Of a stretch of DNA of 64,000 nucleotides, positions 31,799-40,038 are shown piece by piece; within the stretch, counting starts at the first letter, position 1, and every line of letters starts with the position of its first letter. The stretch comes from WHSW01 sp963846565 (GTDB lineage Bacteria; Actinomycetota; Thermoleophilia; Solirubrobacterales; 70-9): contig CAWJWL010000001.1 of assembly GCA_963846565.1 (NCBI GenBank), positions 496,001 to 560,000 on the forward strand, in the 5' to 3' direction. The notes beneath the pieces were generated by a model that was given only the letters and a program-made list of their open reading frames with translations, was not told the origin of the DNA and did not search any database. Both the position numbers and the translations under genes were made by a program.

Positions 31799-33139
31799 TC
31801 AGTCGACGGGGTCGGCGCCGTTCGGCGAGCCGTTGAGCGCAAACTCGGCAAATCGGTGCGCCAGCGCCCCCGGAATCCGGGCGCGAACCAGGACGCCCTC
31901 GGCGCGCTCCTCACGCTCCACGTCGCCGCCGAGCTCGTAGAGCTCCGAGAGCCGGCCGCCCTCCGAGTAGGGCACGAGCAGCTCGACCGGGCGCAGGGTC
32001 TCCTCGAAGGCCAGCTCGATCCGGTCGCGAAGCTCCTCGAGACCCTCGCCGGTCACCGCCGAGACGCCGATCGCGTCCGCGTCGCCGACGAGCAGGTCGC
32101 GGCGCGCCTCGTCGTCGAGCAGGTCGACCTTGTTGAAGACGAGCAGTCGCGGGTGGGCGCCCGCGCCGATCTCCTCCAGGGTCCCGTCGACGGCGGCAAT
32201 CGCCGCCTCGCGGTCGGGGGCCGCTTCGGAGCCGTCGACGACGTGGACGATCAGGTCTGCGAGGCGCGTCTCCTCGAGCGTCGCCTTGAACGCCTCGACC
32301 ACCTGATGCGGCAGCTTGCGGATGAAGCCGACCGTGTCCGTGGCGAGGTACTTGCGCCCGTGGTGCTCGTAGCCGCGCGTCGTCGGGTCGAGGGTGTGGA
32401 AGAGCCGCTCCCCCACGCCGACGCCTGCGCCGGTGAGCGCGTTCAGAAGGGTGGACTTGCCGGCGTTCGTGTAGCCCGCGAGCGCCACCTGAGGCACCGT
32501 CGCCGACTCGCGCTGGGCGCGCTGGACGCCGCGGTTCTGCTCGACGTGCTCGAGGCGGCGCCGCAGAGCGGAGATCCGGTCGCGCGCGAGGCGGCGGTCG
32601 GTCTCGATCTGGGACTCACCAGGTCCCCTGGTCCCGATGCCGCCGTCCATGCGCCCGGCGCCGAGGCGCTCGAGATGGGTCCAGAGGCCGCGCATGCGGG
32701 CGAGGTTGTATTGGAGCTGTGCGAGCTCGACCTGGAGCTTGCCCTCGGCCGTGTGGGCATGGTCGGCGAAGATGTCGAGGATGATCGCCGTGCGGTCGAT
32801 CACCGGTGTGTCGAGCGCGGCCTCGAGGTTTCGCTCCTGGCGTGGCGCGAGCTCGTCGTCGCATGCGATCAGGTTCGCCCCGGTGCGCTTCACCTCCGCC
32901 TTCAGCTCGTCGAGCTTGCCGCGGCCGAAGTAGCGGTCCGGATCCGGCTGCGGGCGCACCTGGACCATCTCACCCGCGGTGGCGACGCCCGCTGTGCGCA
33001 GGAGCTCCTTCAGCTCGGCGAGCGGGTCGCTCTCCCCCACCGCCTGCGGCGCGACGCCGATCGCGAGCGCACGCTGACGCGCGCGCTTGTTCTGCACGCC
33101 GGCCACGGGAACGACTCCGTTTTCGGGCGATTCGGCCAT
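31799..33139 (-). CDS. hflX: GTPase HflX
   Basis: Ribosome-associated GTPase of 446 residues that splits stalled ribosomes. The N-terminal HflX domain has DRYFGRGKLDELKAE, NLIACDDELAPRQERNLE and VIDRTAIILDIFADHAHTAE, and the glycine-rich GGIGTRGPGESQIETDRR. The G domain shows G1 GYTNAGKST, G3 DTVGF and G4 FNKVDLL. It sits upstream of dut and, as in many actinobacteria, in the wider neighbourhood of miaA, dapF and recA. Confidence 0.95.
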   Translation of the reverse strand: MAESPENGVVPVAGVQNKRARQRALAIGVAPQAVGESDPLAELKELLRTAGVATAGEMVQVRPQPDPDRYFGRGKLDELKAEVKRTGANLIACDDELAPRQERNLEAALDTPVIDRTAIILDIFADHAHTAEGKLQVELAQLQYNLARMRGLWTHLERLGAGRMDGGIGTRGPGESQIETDRRLARDRISALRRRLEHVEQNRGVQRAQRESATVPQVALAGYTNAGKSTLLNALTGAGVGVGERLFHTLDPTTRGYEHHGRKYLATDTVGFIRKLPHQVVEAFKATLEETRLADLIVHVVDGSEAAPDREAAIAAVDGTLEEIGAGAHPRLLVFNKVDLLDDEARRDLLVGDADAIGVSAVTGEGLEELRDRIELAFEETLRPVELLVPYSEGGRLSELYELGGDVEREERAEGVLVRARIPGALAHRFAEFALNGSPNGADPVD

Positions 33140-33178
33140 CCGATCAGTGTAGGCGCGTGGCGGCGAAGAGCGGTGGGG

Positions 33179-34063
33179 CTAGCACGTGAGCGGCGGATTC
33201 GGTAGACGCCCGACGCTGAGTCCGATGTCGCTCACGTAGGGCAGGGCGCCCGCGGCGCAGGCATTCGCGACCGCCTCCGCTTGCGCGGCTGCGTCGGCTG
33301 GCGCGGTGTAGTCGGTCGCGGTTACGACCAGCCCCCGCGCGACGACGTCGCGGATCTCGCGCAGGGCGGCCTCGCGGACCCGGTCCGGATTGCGGACGTA
33401 CCGCTTGCGATCGAAGTCGTAGCCCCACGTGACGTCCTCGCGGTTCCAACCGTCAAATGCGGCGAAGAGGCCGAGCTTCTCGAACCCCCAGTGCCCGTTC
33501 TGGGCGAAGAGCAGCCGTCCGTCGGCGTCGACCAGCCGCTCGAGGGCGAACACCAGCTTCTTCATGCCGGCCCGCTGATCGCGGTGGTTCCGGGTCTCGA
33601 TCATGTCGACGTTGTCGAGGAAGAGGCCGTCGAACCCCTTGGCGAGGATCGCGGGCGCGATCCGGCCGGCGAGCTCCCGCCGCAGGCCGCCCTTCGAGAC
33701 GTCCGCGAACCACTCGTCCTCCCAGTCCCGCCACGCCTCGAGCCGGTACTGCTTGATGCGCCGGTACCAGCTCCGGTAGGACTCGATCGTGCCGACGCTG
33801 AGGTAGGCGAGCACGGTCGCGCCCTGCGCCTTCAGCGCGGCGACGTCCTCCGCCGTCGCCTCCTCGCCGTCGACGACGACCAGGTCGAAGGTCCCGAGCC
33901 GCGCGGCGGCCGCGCCCGCGTCACCGCCCAGCATCCCGTTCCCGATGCCGAAGGCGAACGAGGTCGCCGGCAGCGTGCGCTCGCGTGGGGTCGCCTGAGT
34001 GGCGAGCAGGGCACTCGTGGCGGCGATCGCCGCGAGCGAGACGAACACGGATAGTCTTCGCAT
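33179..34063 (-). CDS. Secreted GH114-type endo-alpha-1,4-polygalactosaminidase-like protein
   Basis: A 294-residue exported TIM-barrel protein. A signal peptide (LSVFVSLAAIAATSALLATQA) precedes LVVVDGEEATAEDVAALKAQGATVLAYLSVGTIE. Then come YRLEAWRDWEDEWFADVS and GFDGLFLDNVDMIET, where the Asp residues at strand ends fit the GH114 active site. Members cleave galactosamine-rich exopolysaccharide. A Cys near the C-terminus may pair with one a few residues before the PYVSDIGLS segment. Its ATG lies only 3 bp from the ATG of the divergent next gene. Confidence 0.8.
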   Translation of the reverse strand: MRRLSVFVSLAAIAATSALLATQATPRERTLPATSFAFGIGNGMLGGDAGAAAARLGTFDLVVVDGEEATAEDVAALKAQGATVLAYLSVGTIESYRSWYRRIKQYRLEAWRDWEDEWFADVSKGGLRRELAGRIAPAILAKGFDGLFLDNVDMIETRNHRDQRAGMKKLVFALERLVDADGRLLFAQNGHWGFEKLGLFAAFDGWNREDVTWGYDFDRKRYVRNPDRVREAALREIRDVVARGLVVTATDYTAPADAAAQAEAVANACAAGALPYVSDIGLSVGRLPNPPLTC

Positions 34064-34066
34064 GAG

Positions 34067-35044
34067 ATGAGGGTATTCCTCACCGGAGGGACCGGGTTCA
34101 TCGGGGGGCATGTGGCCCGTCGGCTGCGCGAGCGAGGGGACGACGTCGTCGCCCTGGCGCGCGACGCGGAGAAGGGCCGCGCGCTCGCCGATCTCGGGTG
34201 CGAGGTCGTCGCCGGGGACCTCTCGGACGTAGGCGCGATCGAGGCCGGTCTCGAAGGGTGCGGGGCGGCGATCCACGGCGCCGCGATCTACGAGGTCGGG
34301 ATCCCGAAGGCGGAGCGCCCGCGGATGTACGAGGCGAACGTGGTCGGGACCGAGAACGTCCTCGGAGCCTGCCTCGCGGCGAAGACGCCGCGGGTGGTCT
34401 ACATCTCGACCATCGGCGCGTACGGCAACACCCGCGGCGTGGTGGTCGACGAGACCTACGAGCATCCCGGCAAGGACTTCACTTCCTACTACGAGGAAAC
34501 GAAGACTCGGGCCCACGCGGTCGCCGAGCGCCTCACGGGAGAAGGCCTACCGCTGATCATCGTCCAGCCGGGCGGCGTCTACGGCCCCGACGACCACTCG
34601 GCGATCGGCAAGCAGATGGATGACTTCCTCGCCGGGCGCATGCCGGCGATCGCCTTCCCCGACCTGGGGATGAACATGGTCCACGTCGAGGATGTCGCCG
34701 CCGGCGTGCTGCTCGCCCTCGACAAGGGCGTGGTCGGCGAGTCCTACAACCTCGGCGGCGAGATCACGACGATGCGCGGCCTGATCACGACGCTCGCCGG
34801 CGTCGCGGGCAAGAAGCCGCCGAAGCGGAACGTCCCCACCGTCCTGATCAAGGCGATCGCACCCGCCGGGCCCGTGGTCGGAAAGCTCATGGGCCAGCCA
34901 CCGAACATGCGGGAGCTGATCTCCTCGGGCGACGGCGTCACCTTCTGGGCCAAGCACGAGAAGGCGATCGCCGAGCTCGGCTACGACCCCCGCGACCTCG
35001 AGACCGGTCTTCGCGACATGCTCGAGGCCGAGACGGCGAATTAG
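34067..35044 (+). CDS. NAD-dependent epimerase/dehydratase (extended SDR)
   Basis: A 325-residue extended short-chain dehydrogenase. The Rossmann motif GGTGFIGGHVARRL starts at residue 7, with AGDLSD and the catalytic triad in VVYISTIGAYG (Ser/Thr) and FTSYYEETKTRAH (Y-x3-K). VQPGGVYGPDD and VHVEDVAAGVLLAL follow. It probably acts on a nucleotide sugar or steroid-like carbonyl; the substrate is not determinable. The ATG at 34067 is required by the position of the NAD motif. Confidence 0.88.
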   Translation: MRVFLTGGTGFIGGHVARRLRERGDDVVALARDAEKGRALADLGCEVVAGDLSDVGAIEAGLEGCGAAIHGAAIYEVGIPKAERPRMYEANVVGTENVLGACLAAKTPRVVYISTIGAYGNTRGVVVDETYEHPGKDFTSYYEETKTRAHAVAERLTGEGLPLIIVQPGGVYGPDDHSAIGKQMDDFLAGRMPAIAFPDLGMNMVHVEDVAAGVLLALDKGVVGESYNLGGEITTMRGLITTLAGVAGKKPPKRNVPTVLIKAIAPAGPVVGKLMGQPPNMRELISSGDGVTFWAKHEKAIAELGYDPRDLETGLRDMLEAETAN

Positions 35045-35076
35045 GGTGCCCTAACACCTGTGCTAGCTTCGTCGGC

Positions 35077-35277
35077 GTGGCGAAGGTGCGGCAGGTGAAG
35101 GCGAAGGGCAAGTGCTGCGAGTCAGCGCCGCGATGCAAGCGCTGCCCGGTCGTTCTCGCTCGACTCGAGGCCTCAGGCCACGCGACGCGACTGGACAAGC
35201 GGCACTACGCGGTCGTTCGCAAGCTGAAGCCGAAGGTTCTCAGGCGCGCCCGCCGGCGCAACGTAGCGAGGCCGTAG
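35077..35277 (+). CDS. Small Cys-rich basic protein
   Basis: A 66-residue, strongly basic protein with four closely spaced cysteines (C13, C14, C20, C23 in GKCCESAPRCKRCP) and an Arg/Lys-rich C-terminus (KLKPKVLRRARRRN). The CC-x5-C-x2-C cluster could bind zinc, and the basic tail nucleic acid. I recall short actinobacterial proteins of this kind but no function. The GTG start follows the SDR gene by 32 bp; gadB is convergent 8 bp after. Confidence 0.58.
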   Translation: MAKVRQVKAKGKCCESAPRCKRCPVVLARLEASGHATRLDKRHYAVVRKLKPKVLRRARRRNVARP

Positions 35278-35285
35278 GACCGGGG

Positions 35286-36641
35286 CTAGTAGCCGGTGCC
35301 GGTGTGGACGCGCTGGCGCTCTTCCTCGTGCAGCCCGCCCTTCTTCGCGAGGGTCTCGCAGGCCTCGGCGATGTCGCTGGCGAGCAGGTCCGTTCGGGCG
35401 CGGTCGAGGTTCGACTTCACGAGGGCGCGCATCACGGTCACCGATTCGGCGTTCGGCGGCATCGTGTAGGCCGGGAGCATCCAGCCGCGCTCGGAGGCGA
35501 GCTGGCCGGAGATGTCGAACTCGTCGTAGTTCTGCTCCTCGGAGAGGCGGAAGCAGACGAGCGGCAGCTGTTCGTTCTCGGCGCCGATCATCTCGAAGCG
35601 GCCCATCTCCTCGAGGAGCCGGCGCAGGTGCTCCGTGTTCTTTCGCATCGACTCGGCGACCTCGGCGTAGCCCTCCCGGCCGAGGCGGCAGAACATGTAG
35701 TACTGCGCGAGCACATGCGAGCTTCCGGTGGAGAAGTTGAGCGTGAAGGTGGCGTCGGTCTCGCCGAGGTAGTTCTCGTAGAAGACGATGTCCTCGGGCA
35801 GCTCCTCCCGAGATCGCAGGACGAGCCAGCCGACCCCCGGGTAGACGTAGCCGAACTTGTGCCCGGACACGTTGATCGAGCTGACCTGCTCGAGCCGGAA
35901 GTCCCACTTCGTCTCCGGGTAGAGGAACGGCCAGATGAAGCCGCCGCTGGCGGCGTCGACGTGGAGCGGGATGTCGAGCCCCCGGTCGTTCTTCACCTTG
36001 ACGAGGAGGTCGTTGATGCCCTCCACGTCGTCGCACTCGCCGGTGAACGTGGTCCCGAGCACGGCGGCCACGCCGATCGTGTTCTCGTCGATCAGCGGCT
36101 CGACGTCGTCCGGCCCGATCGTGAACTTCTTCTCGGTCAGCGGGATGATCCGTGGCTCGACCTCGAAGTAGCGGCAGAACTTCTCCCAGACGACGTGGAC
36201 GTCACCGCCGAAGACGAGGTTCGGCTGTGAGATGTCCCCACCGGCATCCCCGCGCGCCTTCTTCCAGCGCCACTTGGCCGCCAGCCCGCCGAGCATGATC
36301 GCCTCCGAGGAGCCCTGACAGCGCGCTCCGGCGGCCTCGCCGGGCGCGTTGAAGAGGTCGCCGAGCATGCGCACGCAGCGCCGCTCGATCTCGGCCGAGC
36401 GCGGGTACTCAGCGTGGTCGATGAAGTTCGTGTGCAGGTGCTCGAGGATGAGCTTCTCGGCCTCCGGCTCCATGAACGTGCAGACGAAGGTCGCGAGGTT
36501 GCGGAAGGTGTCGCCGTCGAGGTTGGTCTCCTGGTCGACCAGCTCGTACGCGTCGCGCGGAGCCATCCCGGCGTCCGGGAACTTCGTCTCCGGTACCCCC
36601 TCGGTGAAGAAGCGTGGGAGGTAGCCACCCCGTGCATCCAT
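35286..36641 (-). CDS. gadB: Glutamate decarboxylase (PLP-dependent)
   Basis: A 451-residue group II decarboxylase converting glutamate to GABA with proton consumption. Key blocks are TNFIDHAEYPRSAEIERRCVRMLGDLFNAP, GSSEAIMLGGLAAKWRWK, LHVDAASGGFIWPF (PLP Asp) and the Schiff-base Lys in NVSGHKFGYVYPG. The C-terminal tail ends near HTGTGY, resembling the pH-sensitive tail of GadB with its late His. The ATG at 36641 is preferred; a GTG lies 6 nt earlier. No glutamate/GABA antiporter is adjacent, so a role in acid resistance is unproven. Confidence 0.94.
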   Translation of the reverse strand: MDARGGYLPRFFTEGVPETKFPDAGMAPRDAYELVDQETNLDGDTFRNLATFVCTFMEPEAEKLILEHLHTNFIDHAEYPRSAEIERRCVRMLGDLFNAPGEAAGARCQGSSEAIMLGGLAAKWRWKKARGDAGGDISQPNLVFGGDVHVVWEKFCRYFEVEPRIIPLTEKKFTIGPDDVEPLIDENTIGVAAVLGTTFTGECDDVEGINDLLVKVKNDRGLDIPLHVDAASGGFIWPFLYPETKWDFRLEQVSSINVSGHKFGYVYPGVGWLVLRSREELPEDIVFYENYLGETDATFTLNFSTGSSHVLAQYYMFCRLGREGYAEVAESMRKNTEHLRRLLEEMGRFEMIGAENEQLPLVCFRLSEEQNYDEFDISGQLASERGWMLPAYTMPPNAESVTVMRALVKSNLDRARTDLLASDIAEACETLAKKGGLHEEERQRVHTGTGY

Positions 36642-36684
36642 GCTCACCGGGCGGACACTATCGCCCCGGATAGCCCGGCCGCGC

Positions 36685-37554
36685 TCAGGCGGGAGCCGAC
36701 CTGCCGCGCGCGGTCCCCGGGGCGGGCATCAGCGCCGCCGCGGCGATCACGGCGACGAAGGCGAGGCCGCGGGCGAGGCCCTCGGCCAGCCCGGAGCCGA
36801 TCGGGTCGCCGAAGACGATCACGCCGCCGAGGATCGCGGCGCAGTTGGAGGCAACAGAGGCCGTGGCGATCACCGGGATCGCCTCGCCGAGCTGCATTCC
36901 CTTGGCGAGCGCGAAGAAGGCCCCGAAGCCGGCGAGCGCGGCGACGAGCGCCCACGGGCTGAGCAGTGTGAGCAGGCCCCCGTCGAGGCCCTCGGTGAGC
37001 GCCTTGATCGCGACGTTCGAGACCCCGATCAGGAGGCCGGAGGCACCGCCGAGGAGGATGCCGTGGCCGGCGTGGCGCCCGTCGCCGAGCGCGCCGGAGG
37101 CGAGCATCGCGAACCCGGCACCGATCGCGGCGCTCTCGAAGACGATCAGCGCTGCGAGCGAGTAGTTGGCCTCGCCGTGACTGGCGGGGACGGTGACCGC
37201 GAGGAAGCCGAGCCCCGCGGCGGCGAGCCCGAGCCCCGTCCACTCGCGGCGGCCGAGCTTGCAGCCGAAGTAGCGCTCCGCCGGGAAGGCGAGGAGGACG
37301 ATGCCGCCCGCGATGACCGCCTGCACGAGCGAGAGCGGAGCGACCGCGATCGCGGCGACGTGGAACGCCCAGGCGATCGCGGCGACGGCGAAGCCGATCG
37401 TCCACCAGCGCGAGCGAAAGAGCGCCGCGGCGCTCTTCATCGGGCTCTTGATGCAGACGGCCGGCGCCTGGTTTGCGCCTCGGTGCTTGCAGAGCATGGC
37501 GACGTTCGCCGTGGCGGCGCAGCCGAGTGCGAGTGCTATCCCCAGTTCGGTCAT
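36685..37554 (-). CDS. DMT/NIPA-like multi-pass membrane transporter
   Basis: A 289-residue membrane protein with nine to ten hydrophobic helices (ELGIALALGCAATANVAML, WWTIGFAVAAIAWAFHVAAI, LVQAVIAGGIVLLAFPAE, PWALVAALAGFGAFFALAKG). The arrangement matches the drug/metabolite transporter superfamily, closest in feel to NIPA-like divalent cation carriers. The substrate is unknown. It lies downstream of gadB-convergent genes and is preceded by a 300-bp gap with inverted repeats. Confidence 0.78.
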   Translation of the reverse strand: MTELGIALALGCAATANVAMLCKHRGANQAPAVCIKSPMKSAAALFRSRWWTIGFAVAAIAWAFHVAAIAVAPLSLVQAVIAGGIVLLAFPAERYFGCKLGRREWTGLGLAAAGLGFLAVTVPASHGEANYSLAALIVFESAAIGAGFAMLASGALGDGRHAGHGILLGGASGLLIGVSNVAIKALTEGLDGGLLTLLSPWALVAALAGFGAFFALAKGMQLGEAIPVIATASVASNCAAILGGVIVFGDPIGSGLAEGLARGLAFVAVIAAAALMPAPGTARGRSAPA

Positions 37555-37859
37555 GGATTCAAGTGGGCGCGTACTGGCGGCGGCCGGTGGCCACCCGCGT
37601 CGTTGCAGTTCGCATCGACCGATCAGGCCGATGCCTTGACCCTGCCTGTGTTACCGAGAGATCGGGTTCCGTCCGGTCTCTGTTAGCGAATGCTTACACA
37701 TTCGAAGCAGAAAGGTAACGTCCACCCCGGCCGGGTCAGGCTCAGCGCCCGCCTGACCCGATGCTCAGATCATGCCCGACGGGCGTGCCCGCTCGCCGGG
37801 CTCCGGGTCGAGCCGCTCGACGACCCCACCGCAGGCGAGCCGAGGCGGCGCTGGGTCCG
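37555..37859. other. Intergenic region with two inverted repeats
   Basis: No gene is supported here. GGGTCAGG/CCTGACCC (37733-37740 and 37752-37759, 11-nt loop) is a hairpin about 100 bp past the ridA stop that may end that message. CGAATG-CTTACA-CATTCG (37687-37704) is a 6-bp inverted repeat in the only AT-richer part and could be an operator for the transporter gene on the minus strand. No known riboswitch signature was recognised. Confidence 0.4.
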
Positions 37860-38249
37860 CTAGGCACCGCCGACGATGGCCTCGGCCTCGATCTCGACCC
37901 GCCAGCGCGGATCGAGCAGGGCGGCGACGACGACCATCGTCGCCGCCGGGCGCACGGAGGCCATGGCGGCGGAGTGCGCGGAGCCGACGGCGCCAGCATC
38001 GGCCGCGTTGACGATGAACATGCGCGTGCGAATGATGTCGGCGACGCCGGCACCGGCCGCGGCGAGCGCATTGGCGATCAGCTCGAAGCAGCGGGCCGCC
38101 TGCACCTCGGGGTCCGGGTCGCAGCTGCCGTCGGGCCACGTCGGTCCGGTGCCGGAGACGAGCACCCGGTCACCGACACGAAGCGCGCGGCTGAAGCCGA
38201 TCGGCTCCTCGAACGGTGACTCGCCACGGACGAGCTGACGATCCGACAC
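37860..38249 (-). CDS. RidA-family (YjgF) enamine/imine deaminase
   Basis: A 129-residue RidA protein. The family blocks are RALRVGDRVLVSGTGPTWPDG, AARCFELIANALAAAGAGVADIIRTRMFIVNA, with the catalytic Arg in IIRTRMF, and VVVAALLDPRWRVEIEAEAIV. RidA enzymes clear reactive 2-aminoacrylate-type intermediates produced by PLP enzymes. It lies 12 bp downstream of the PLP-dependent dapL gene, a sensible pairing. The start is GTG. Confidence 0.92.
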   Translation of the reverse strand: MSDRQLVRGESPFEEPIGFSRALRVGDRVLVSGTGPTWPDGSCDPDPEVQAARCFELIANALAAAGAGVADIIRTRMFIVNAADAGAVGSAHSAAMASVRPAATMVVVAALLDPRWRVEIEAEAIVGGA

Positions 38250-38261
38250 GGCGGCCCAGCC

Positions 38262-39432
38262 TCAGCCCATGTGCTCGCGCAGGCGCTCGACGGCCTCGGT
38301 GATGCGCTCGTCCGGCGTCGTCAGCGAGATCCGGAAGAACCCCTCCCCGCTCGGCCCGTACATCGAGCCCGGCGAGATCACGACGGCGGCCTGCTCGAGC
38401 ACGAGCTCGCAGAACGAGGTCGATGTATGTCCGTCCGGGACCGGCGCCCAGACGTAGATCGTCCCCTTCGGCGCCTCGACCTCTACCCCGATCTCGCGCA
38501 GGGCCCCGACGACGAGGTCGCGCCGCCGCGCGTAGACGGCGTTCATCTCCTCGACCGCGGCCTGCGGGCCGTCGAGCGCCGCGACGCCGGCGAGCTGCAC
38601 CGCCTCGAACAGGCCCGAGTCGACGTTCGTCTTCAGCCGCCAGTACGTGTTCACCGCCTCGGCGTTGCCGAGGATCGCCGCGCAGCGCCAGCCGGTCATG
38701 TTGAAGCCCTTCGAGAGCGAGAAGACCTCGACCCCGACCTCCTTCGCCCCCGGCGTCGCGAGGAAGCTCGGAGCGACGTAACCGTCGTAGGTCGTCTCCG
38801 AGTAGGCGTTGTCGTGGACGACGAGGATCTCGTGCTCGCGGGCGAGCTCGACCGCGCGCTCGAAGAGGCCGTCGGGGGCGATCGCGCCCGTGGGGTTGTT
38901 GGGGTAGTTGAGGAACATCAGGCGCGCCTTGCGCCAGCACCGCGGCCGGGATCGCATCCAGGTCGGGCGCGAAGCCGAGCTCGGGGACCAGCGGCAGCAC
39001 CACTCCCTCCGCTCCGGCGAGCAGCGGCCCGCCGGTGTAGACCGGGTAGCCGGGGTCGGAGGCGAGCGCGACGTCGCCCGGATCGAGGAACGCGAAGCAG
39101 AGGTTGTAGATGCACTCCTTGGCGCCGATCGCCGGAATGACCTCGGTATCCGGGTCGATGACGACGCCGAAGCGGCGGTCGTAGAAGCCCGCCAGAGCCT
39201 CGCGGAACTCGGCTCGGCCGCGGTTGGAGGGGTACTGATGCGTCCCCGGGTCGGCGACGGCGGCCTGCATCGCCTCGACGATGTGCGGGAAGGTCGGAGT
39301 GTCGGGGTCGCCGATCCCGAGGCTGATCACGTCGATCCCGGCTGCCAGCTTCTCGGCTCGGCGCCGCTCGAGTTCCGCGAACGCGTAGGGCGGAATCGCC
39401 TGGAGTCGCTTCGAAGGGTCGGTCAGGGCCAC
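38262..39432 (-). pseudogene. dapL: LL-diaminopimelate aminotransferase (DapL-like) with one frameshift
   Basis: Class I/II PLP aminotransferase of about 390 residues, closest to LL-DAP aminotransferase, which makes LL-diaminopimelate directly from tetrahydrodipicolinate. The first half reads RLQAIPPYAFAELERRRAEK, SLGIGDPDTPTFPHIVEAM, QYPSNRG and SDPGYPVYTGG. After a break near 38940 the second half continues with LMFLNYPNNPTGAIAPDG, VHDNAYSETTYDG, the PLP Lys in FSLSKGFNMTGWRCA and GEGFFRISLTTPDERI. One extra base restores the frame. Both halves are well preserved, so a sequence error is likely. With dapA and dapF in the window it belongs to the lysine/DAP pathway. Other aminotransferases share this fold. 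Confidence 0.8.
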
Positions 39433-39468
39433 GGGCGCGGCAGGCTACCGCGCCCGTAGGATTCCCGC

Positions 39469-40038
39469 GTGCGGTTGAAGGGGTCGGAGCTCGCGCTCCT
39501 GTTCGCTGTCGGAGCGCTCGGCGGCCTCGTTGGCGATGCGGGGCACGTGCAGGCGGGAACGACGACCTACCTCGACGACTCGGTTCCGTTCATCTGGGAG
39601 AGCGCGCTCTGGTTTCCGATCCTGGTCGGCCTGGCCACGGCGACGACGGGCGAGCTGCGGCTCTGGCTCGGCCCGCCGAGGCCCGGATTCGATCTGCGGA
39701 TCGCGCTCGGCGCGATCGCGGCCGTGCTGGCGATCTACGCGGTCACGGCACTCGTCTTCGACCAGCCCGAGGGCCCAGCGACGACGCTCGTCCTCATGCT
39801 CGCGATCCTCGTCGTGGCATGGCTCGCCGACGGCTGGCCGGCGATCGTCTGCGGGCTGCTCGCGGCCGTGGTCGGGCCGCTCGCCGAGATCGTCATCGTC
39901 GAGCTCGAGCTCTCGCGCTACGCGGAGTCGGCCGACTCGCTCTTCGGCGTGCCACTCTGGCTGCCGGCGCTCTACCTCGCCTTCGGCGTCGTCGCCGCGC
40001 GGCTCGCGGAGTTGCTCGTCGCGCGGCGAGCGGGCTAG
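39469..40038 (+). CDS. Integral membrane protein, function unknown
   Basis: A 189-residue protein with about five transmembrane helices (LALLFAVGALGGLVGDAG, ALWFPILVGLATATTG, ALGAIAAVLAIYAVTALVF, TTLVLMLAILVVAWLADG, WPAIVCGLLAAVVGPLAEIVIV). It ends with LFGVPLWLPALYLAFGVVAARL. The GVPLWLPxLY segment recalls INSIG-like and related small membrane proteins, but this is only a resemblance. The stop TAG is shared with the convergent dapF stop in the palindrome CTAG. Confidence 0.68.
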   Translation: MRLKGSELALLFAVGALGGLVGDAGHVQAGTTTYLDDSVPFIWESALWFPILVGLATATTGELRLWLGPPRPGFDLRIALGAIAAVLAIYAVTALVFDQPEGPATTLVLMLAILVVAWLADGWPAIVCGLLAAVVGPLAEIVIVELELSRYAESADSLFGVPLWLPALYLAFGVVAARLAELLVARRAG

